Positions 63,233 to 64,000 of a DNA stretch of 64,000 bases are shown here, one piece after another. Origin of the DNA: Pseudorhodoplanes sp049324435 (GTDB taxonomy: Bacteria; Pseudomonadota; Alphaproteobacteria; Rhizobiales; Xanthobacteraceae); contig JBMOOQ010000024.1 of assembly GCA_049324435.1 (NCBI GenBank), positions 179,740-243,739 of the forward strand, written 5' to 3'. Position 1 is the stretch's first letter, and each line of letters opens with the position of its first letter. Position numbers and translations under genes: made by a program. The notes beneath the pieces were generated by a model. The model made no database searches. It saw only the letters and a list, made by a program, of their open reading frames with translations, and was not told the DNA's origin.

Positions 63233-63332
63233 AACGCCGTCTCCCTTCTGCCGCTCATAGTTGCGAGCGGGGACTTAAATTCGAGCGTAACCGATATTAG
63301 TTTGATAATTCGACTCTTCGGAGGGTGAAGGC

Positions 63333-64000
63333 ATGGGCTGGTCAATCACCATCGGATCGATTGCGGGCACTGCGGTCCGCATTCACATCACCTTCCTTCT
63401 GTTCCTGGTCTGGATCTTCGGCGCGGCCTATGCCTCAGGCGGCGCAACCGCCGCATGGACCAGCCTGATCTTCATCGTCCTCGTGTTCCTGTGCGTGCTG
63501 GCGCATGAATTCGGCCATATCTTCACCGCGCGCGCCTTCGGCGTTGTGACGCCCGATGTGGTGCTGCTGCCGATCGGCGGCGTGGCGCGGCTCGAACGCA
63601 TTCCGGAAAGGCCGCTTGAGGAATTTCTGATCGCGATTGCGGGCCCGCTGGTCAATGTGGTGATCGCAGCCCTGTTGCTGACGCTCGGCGGCGCCGACAT
63701 CTCCTCCAACGCTGCTTTCGCCGCGCTCGATAACACCAAAATCCCGTTGCTCGACAAGCTCGCCGCCGTGAACCTGTTCCTGGCGCTGTTCAACCTGATC
63801 CCCGCCTTTCCGATGGATGGCGGCCGCGTGCTGCGCGCCGCGCTCAGTGCGCGGCTCGGCTTTGTCCGCGCCACCGAAATCGCCGCGACGATCGGCCAGG
63901 GCGCGGCGTTTCTCCTCGGCTTTCTCGGCCTGTTCTACAATCCGATCCTGATCTTCATCGCGATCTTCGTCTATCTCGCCGCCTCTTCGGAAGCGCACAT
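63333..64000 (+). CDS. Site-2 protease family (M50) membrane metallopeptidase, truncated by window end
   Basis: The first 222 residues of an intramembrane zinc protease; the rest lies outside. The zinc motif HEFGH is at residues 58-62 in a membrane segment, and the third ligand Asp162 is in PMDGGR after NLIPAF. Several hydrophobic segments surround both. This is the bacterial S2P type that often carries C-terminal CBS domains. GGAGGG lies upstream of the ATG at 63333. The substrate is unknown. Confidence 0.9.
   Translation, partial: MGWSITIGSIAGTAVRIHITFLLFLVWIFGAAYASGGATAAWTSLIFIVLVFLCVLAHEFGHIFTARAFGVVTPDVVLLPIGGVARLERIPERPLEEFLIAIAGPLVNVVIAALLLTLGGADISSNAAFAALDNTKIPLLDKLAAVNLFLALFNLIPAFPMDGGRVLRAALSARLGFVRATEIAATIGQGAAFLLGFLGLFYNPILIFIAIFVYLAASSEAH

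Overview
The window is high-GC DNA from an alphaproteobacterium, most likely Hyphomicrobiales near Bradyrhizobiaceae/Xanthobacteraceae. The evidence is the gene content and order (hrcA-grpE, dnaK-dnaJ, hisE-coaA, rsmI-yraN, gshB, a PmtA-type phospholipid methyltransferase, an IalB-like protein), an alphaproteobacterial RpoH-type promoter upstream of dnaK, and several families of short palindromic intergenic repeats. Genes are dense. No gap exceeds about 275 bases, and I saw no rRNA, tRNA, CRISPR array, transposase or phage gene.

Region 1 (1-14977) is an aromatic-acid catabolic island. It starts with a branched-chain-amino-acid-type ABC importer (end of the binding protein, then livH, livM, livG, livF). 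Next, on the minus strand, come a binding-protein-like protein without a signal peptide, a GntR/FadR regulator and a TonB-like protein. The minus-strand operon SDR - MarR - enoyl-CoA hydratase - acyl-CoA dehydrogenase - 2-aminobenzoate-type CoA ligase - RidA follows. It is divergent from a 782-residue fused flavin monooxygenase/old yellow enzyme. Together these fit aerobic anthranilate degradation through 2-aminobenzoyl-CoA. The divergent promoter region holds two copies of the palindrome TTTAAGCTTAAA, the probable MarR operators.

Region 2 (14979-32636) is mostly housekeeping: nth, a DUF2244 protein, an Ada-like DNA repair protein, a polysaccharide deacetylase-like protein, gpmA, dapB, pyrF, an FMN reductase, pmtA, dnaJ, dnaK, a TRIC-type channel, grpE, hrcA, a BT1-family transporter, rph and rdgB.

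Region 3 (32664-49417) has a large RTX-repeat protein, hemW, an LpoA-like lipoprotein, rsmI-yraN, a chemotaxis transducer, gshB, an amidase-like exported protein, comM, a hybrid histidine kinase, coaA and hisE.

Region 4 (49555-64000) is accessory and catabolic. It holds an overlapping operon of alpha/beta hydrolase, luciferase-like monooxygenase, LysE exporter and Bug-type binding protein. Two small membrane proteins, rlmN, an IalB-like protein, a quinone oxidoreductase and a tiny Tyr/Gly-rich exported protein follow. Next is a LysR regulator divergent from a styrene/indole-monooxygenase-like flavoprotein, an EthD protein and an aldehyde dehydrogenase. The window ends with a pterin dehydratase and a truncated site-2-type protease.

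All family assignments come from reading motifs and translated sequence by eye; no database search was run.
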